Shown here piece after piece: positions 3,889-6,938 of a stretch of 6,938 bases of DNA. A model generated the notes under the pieces. It was not told the origin of the DNA. It was given only the letters and a program-made list of their open reading frames with translations, and made no database searches. Both the position numbers and the translations under genes were made by a program. This DNA comes from Verrucomicrobiales bacterium (GTDB taxonomy: Bacteria; Verrucomicrobiota; Verrucomicrobiia; Verrucomicrobiales; Verrucomicrobiaceae), in contig DNXB01000027.1 in assembly GCA_003506995.1 (NCBI GenBank), positions 1 to 6,938 on the forward strand, in the 5' to 3' direction. Each line of letters starts with the position of its first letter. Positions within the stretch are counted from its first letter, which is position 1.

Positions 3889-6800
3889 ATGCTGAATCAT
3901 CTCATCCGCTTCTCGCTGAATCATCGCCCGCTCATTTTGATGACGGCGTTGATCGTGCTGGTGTTTGGTCTGCAAACGCTCACGCGCCTGCCGGTGGAGG
4001 TTCTGCCGGACATGACGAAGCCGACGGTCACGATTTTAACCGAGGCACCCGGTCTCGCCCCGGAAGAAGTCGAAACACTGGTCACACAGCCGATTGAAAG
4101 CGCCGTGCAGGGTGTCGGCGGGCTGGACCGGCTGCGTTCGAACTCCGATGTCGGCCTGTCGCTGGTGTTCGCCGAGTTTGGCTGGGGCACGGACATCTAC
4201 CGGGCACGACAGCTCGTACAGGAGCGCATGCAGGCCGTTACGCTGCCTGCGGGTGTCAAATCGGGCATGACGCCGGTGTCATCGCTCATGGGCGAGATCC
4301 TGCTCGTCGGCTTGCGCAGTCATGATGGCAAGGTTTTGCCGGTGGATCTGAGGACGCTGGCGGATTGGACGATCAAGCGGCGCTTGCAGAGCATCAGCGG
4401 TGTGGCGGAGGTGCTCACCATCGGCGGCGGTGTGAAACAGATCCAAGTGCAGCCCAATCCCAATCGTCTCGCGGCTTTCGGCGTCACTTTTGAAGAAGTC
4501 GAGGCCGCCACCAGCCGCGCGGCGGGTAACGCGACGAGCGGTTATCTGCAAGCGGGACCGCGCGAGATCATGGTGCGCAATCTGGGCATGACGACACGCC
4601 TGGAAGACATCGCCCACACCGTCATCAAGACGGTGGGGGATCGTCCGGTGCTCATCAGCGACGTGGCCGAGGTCAAGGACGGCATCCAGCCGATGCGCGG
4701 TGATGCCAGCGTGAACGGCACCATGGGCGTGGTGCTCAGCATCGACAAAGCGCCGGGATTTGACACGCTGAAACTCACCCAGCAGGTCGAGGCCGCGCTG
4801 GAGGAGCTGAAACCCGCGCTTCCCACCGGCGTGACCGCCGAGATCCTGTTTCGCCAGGGCGATTTCATCGAGCATGCCATCGGCAATCTCAAAGAGGCCA
4901 TCCGAGACGGCGCGATCATGGTCGCGATCATTCTGTTTCTTTTCCTGCTGAACCTCCGCACCACGGCCATCACTCTCATGGCCATCCCGCTGTCGTTTGC
5001 CGTCACGATTCTGATCTTCAAGCTCTTCGGCGTCAGCGTGAACTCCATGACGCTCGGCGGGCTCGCGGTGGCCATCGGCATGGTGGTGGATGATGCGATT
5101 GTGGACGTGGAGAACGTGTGGCGCAGGCTGCGGGAAGGTGGGACAGGCATTCTGCCTGTCACGAGTGAACCGGGCATTCTGCCCGGCTCAAGGAAACTCA
5201 ACATCATCGCCGCCGCATCCAGCGAAGTCCGAAACTCCATCCTCTATGCCACCGTGCTTGTCATCCTGGTGTTTCTGCCGCTGCTCGGACTAGAAGGGAT
5301 TGAAGGCCGGCTTTTCACGCCGATTGCCATCGCCACGATCACCAGCATGGCGGCGTCGTTCGTCGTTTCGCTCACGGTGATCCCCGTTTTGTGCTCCTTG
5401 CTGCTCAAGCCGTCCCCAGGCGGTCACGGCGATGGGTTCATCGTGCGTGGCATGAAGTTCCTCGTGCGCCAAACCTTCCTGCGCTTCGCGCTCGGCGCGC
5501 CAGTGCTCGTCATCGCGCTCGCAGGCATGCTGCTGCTCGCCTCGCTCATGCTCTACCCGATGATGGGCAAGGAGTTCCTCCCCACGTTCAACGAAGGCAG
5601 CGCCACCATTTCTCTCGCCAGCGCTCCGGGAACCTCCCTGGCGCATTCGAATGAGATCGGCGAGGTCGGCGTGCGTCTGCTACAGTCCATTCCTGAGGTG
5701 AAAAGCGTCGGTCGGCGCGCCGGACGCGCTGAAAAAGACGATCATGTCATGCCGGTGAGCGTGAACGAGTTCGATGTCGAGTTTCACAACACGGGCCGCT
5801 CCCGCGAAGTGGTCTTCGCTGAGATTCGCGCGAAACTGAAGGCCATTCCAGGCACCTTCCTCAACGTCGGGCAGCCCATCAGCCACCGTCTCTCGCACAT
5901 GCTCAGCGGTGTTTCGGCGAAGATTGCCGTGAAAATCTTCGGCCCTGATCTGGCCGTGCTACGCGAAAAAGGCGAGAAGGTGCGAGACATTGCCAAAACG
6001 ATCCCCGGACTGACCGATGTGAACTTGGAGGCGCAGGTGCCGATCCCGCAGATCAAAATTGAAGTAAACCGTGAGCGCGCCGTCGCATACGGAGTGCAGC
6101 CTGGAACACTCAATGAACAAGTCTCGACGCTGCTCGGCGGCAAAACCGTCGCGGAATTGCGCGAAGGCCAGCGCACGGTCGATCTGGTGCTGCGACTGCC
6201 GGAAAGCTGGCGTGATTCGCCGGAAAAGATCGGCGAACTGCTCGTCGAGACTGATCGAGGCCAGCGCATTCCCTTGCGGCTCGTCGCGGACATCCGCGAA
6301 GGCAAGGGACCGAATGTCATCAACCGTGAAAACACACAGAGGCGCATCGTCATCGCGGCCAACACGGGTGTGCGCGATCTCGAGAGCCTCGTGAACCAGT
6401 GGGAAAGCGCCGTGCGTGAGCAGGTGAAGCTGCCAGAAGGCTATTTCCTGCGTTTTGAAGGCGAATTTCAGGCGCAGCAGGCCGCGGCGAAGCGCATCGC
6501 CTTTTACTTCGCACTCGTGCTGCTCGCGGTGACCGTTTTGCTCTTCGGCTACTTCCGCAGCCTGTCGCTGGCCTTGCAGGTCATGCTGAACATCCCGCTC
6601 GCGCTCATGGGCGGCCTCGCGCTGACCTGGGGGCTCATCGACAACATCAGCATCGCCACCATCGTCGGCTTCATCGCCGTGGGCGGCGTGGCGGCTCGCA
6701 ACGGCATCATGATGATCAGCCATTACCTGCATCTCATGAAGCATGAAGGCGAGGCATTCAGCCGTGAGATGATCGTGCGTGGCACGCTGGAGAGGCTGGT

Positions 6801-6938
6801 GCCCGTTTTGATGACCGCTCTGTGCGCAGGCATCGCCCTGATCCCGCTGCTGCTCGCCGCGAACGAGCCGGGCAAGGAAATCCTGCATCCCGTGGCGGTG
6901 ACGATCTTTGGCGGGCTGATCACCGCGACGCTGCTCGA
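3889..6938 (+). CDS. CzcA/CusA-family heavy-metal RND efflux pump (3' end outside window)
   Basis: The frame is open from the ATG at 3889 to the window edge (1016 complete codons). Family members are about 1030-1060 residues, so only the last few tens are missing. The protein is an inner-membrane proton/metal antiporter. TM1 is at about 13-32, after MLNHLIRFSLNHRPL. The first periplasmic porter domain follows (33-340), with RLPVEVLPDMTKPTV, PIESAVQGVGGL and ISGVAEVLTIGGGVKQIQV. TM2-TM6 span about 343-505, the TM7 region is at 533-555, the second porter domain covers about 556-868 (FLPTFNEGS, PISHRLSHMLSG), and TM8 onward runs from 870, including IATIVGFIAVGGVAARNGIMM. TM4 carries A395-x-G397-xxx-D401-x-A403-xxxx-E408-N409, where the acidic residues serve proton transfer. 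Residues 419-434 are encoded by a repeat element in the cytoplasmic loop after TM4. The start is 4 nt after the adaptor stop, in one operon. The substrate is a heavy-metal cation, identity open. Confidence 0.95.
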   Translation, partial: MLNHLIRFSLNHRPLILMTALIVLVFGLQTLTRLPVEVLPDMTKPTVTILTEAPGLAPEEVETLVTQPIESAVQGVGGLDRLRSNSDVGLSLVFAEFGWGTDIYRARQLVQERMQAVTLPAGVKSGMTPVSSLMGEILLVGLRSHDGKVLPVDLRTLADWTIKRRLQSISGVAEVLTIGGGVKQIQVQPNPNRLAAFGVTFEEVEAATSRAAGNATSGYLQAGPREIMVRNLGMTTRLEDIAHTVIKTVGDRPVLISDVAEVKDGIQPMRGDASVNGTMGVVLSIDKAPGFDTLKLTQQVEAALEELKPALPTGVTAEILFRQGDFIEHAIGNLKEAIRDGAIMVAIILFLFLLNLRTTAITLMAIPLSFAVTILIFKLFGVSVNSMTLGGLAVAIGMVVDDAIVDVENVWRRLREGGTGILPVTSEPGILPGSRKLNIIAAASSEVRNSILYATVLVILVFLPLLGLEGIEGRLFTPIAIATITSMAASFVVSLTVIPVLCSLLLKPSPGGHGDGFIVRGMKFLVRQTFLRFALGAPVLVIALAGMLLLASLMLYPMMGKEFLPTFNEGSATISLASAPGTSLAHSNEIGEVGVRLLQSIPEVKSVGRRAGRAEKDDHVMPVSVNEFDVEFHNTGRSREVVFAEIRAKLKAIPGTFLNVGQPISHRLSHMLSGVSAKIAVKIFGPDLAVLREKGEKVRDIAKTIPGLTDVNLEAQVPIPQIKIEVNRERAVAYGVQPGTLNEQVSTLLGGKTVAELREGQRTVDLVLRLPESWRDSPEKIGELLVETDRGQRIPLRLVADIREGKGPNVINRENTQRRIVIAANTGVRDLESLVNQWESAVREQVKLPEGYFLRFEGEFQAQQAAAKRIAFYFALVLLAVTVLLFGYFRSLSLALQVMLNIPLALMGGLALTWGLIDNISIATIVGFIAVGGVAARNGIMMISHYLHLMKHEGEAFSREMIVRGTLERLVPVLMTALCAGIALIPLLLAANEPGKEILHPVAVTIFGGLITATLL
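5141..5190 (+). repeat. Twin-hairpin 'GGCATTCTGCC' repeat inside the RND pump gene
   Basis: Two consecutive hairpins share the loop ATTCT. The first is GACAGGC (5142-5148) with GCCTGTC (5154-5160), seven perfect pairs. The second is CCGGGC (5170-5175) with GCCCGG (5181-5186), six pairs, with TGA/TCA (5166-5168 and 5188-5190) extending it past one mismatch. The 11-mer GGCATTCTGCC occurs in both (5146-5156, 5173-5183). The segment is translated in frame as GTGILPVTSEPGILPGS (residues 418-434). From memory, 'TGILPV' is a hallmark of dispersed repeats in Verrucomicrobia and Planctomycetes; I cannot confirm the copy number here. It lies in the hydrophilic loop between TM4 and TM5, a variable region of the family. 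Confidence 0.85.

Noticed and set aside
2808..3890. Long reverse-strand open frame (360 codons) opposite the adaptor gene
   Set aside because: It mirrors the coding strand of a well-supported adaptor gene in GC-rich DNA. Its translation is rich in His, Gly and Asp without recognisable domains, and it has no promoter or ribosome site.
5141..5190. The twin hairpins as an intrinsic terminator or an attenuator inside the pump gene
   Set aside because: No T tract follows either hairpin, and the surrounding frame is intact on both sides, so a repeat insert is the simpler reading.
6753..6763. GGCATTCAGCC, similar to the ATTCT hairpin repeat
   Set aside because: It has only short 3-bp arms (GGC/GCC) and encodes ordinary family sequence (EGEAFSRE) of the pump, so the resemblance is probably chance.
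5959..6888. Long reverse-strand open frame (309 codons) opposite the pump gene
   Set aside because: It is antisense to the conserved second half of the RND pump, and its His/Gln/Asp-rich composition is typical of a shadow frame.

Overview
The window looks like a chromosomal segment of a Verrucomicrobia-type bacterium. GC content is high, Shine-Dalgarno sequences are mostly absent, the bS21 protein has a 'RKGEPVDRALKRLK' core, and two dispersed palindromic repeats (a GTGCTSA heptamer palindrome and a 'GACAGGC-ATTCT-GCCTGTC' repeat) are of kinds I associate with Verrucomicrobia and Planctomycetes genomes. The phylum is inferred from these habits, not from a search.

Bases 1-850 hold housekeeping genes: the 3' end of purA (adenylosuccinate synthetase), then rpsU (ribosomal protein bS21), closed by a clear intrinsic terminator at 811-847. 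After it begins a four-gene, same-strand cluster for heavy-metal export, which runs off the right edge. It contains (1) a small exported His/Cys-rich protein (924-1358), (2) a CzcC/TolC-type outer-membrane factor (1462-2667), (3) a CzcB/CusB-type periplasmic adaptor (2664-3884) whose start overlaps the previous stop by ATGA, and (4) a CzcA/CusA-type RND pump (from 3889, 4 nt after the adaptor stop; its last residues lie outside the window). Together genes 2-4 would form a tripartite proton-driven efflux complex across both membranes. The small His-rich protein and a His-rich tail on the adaptor suggest metal binding in the periplasm. No regulator gene is in the window, and the exported metal cannot be fixed from the sequence.

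The unusual content is in the efflux operon. The adaptor appears to lack the alpha-helical hairpin between its two lipoyl half-motifs, and it ends in a His-rich stretch followed by a transmembrane helix. Its N-terminal signal region is partly encoded by a 74-nt imperfect palindrome made of 7-nt units. The neighbouring pump gene carries a different repeat, a pair of hairpins with identical ATTCT loops, translated in frame in the cytoplasmic linker just after transmembrane helix 4. So two separate palindromic repeat families have entered the coding sequence of adjacent subunits of one pump without breaking the frame. The pump's TM4 signature is of the CusA (AxG...DxA...EN) kind, but the three CusA copper-binding methionines do not appear to be conserved.
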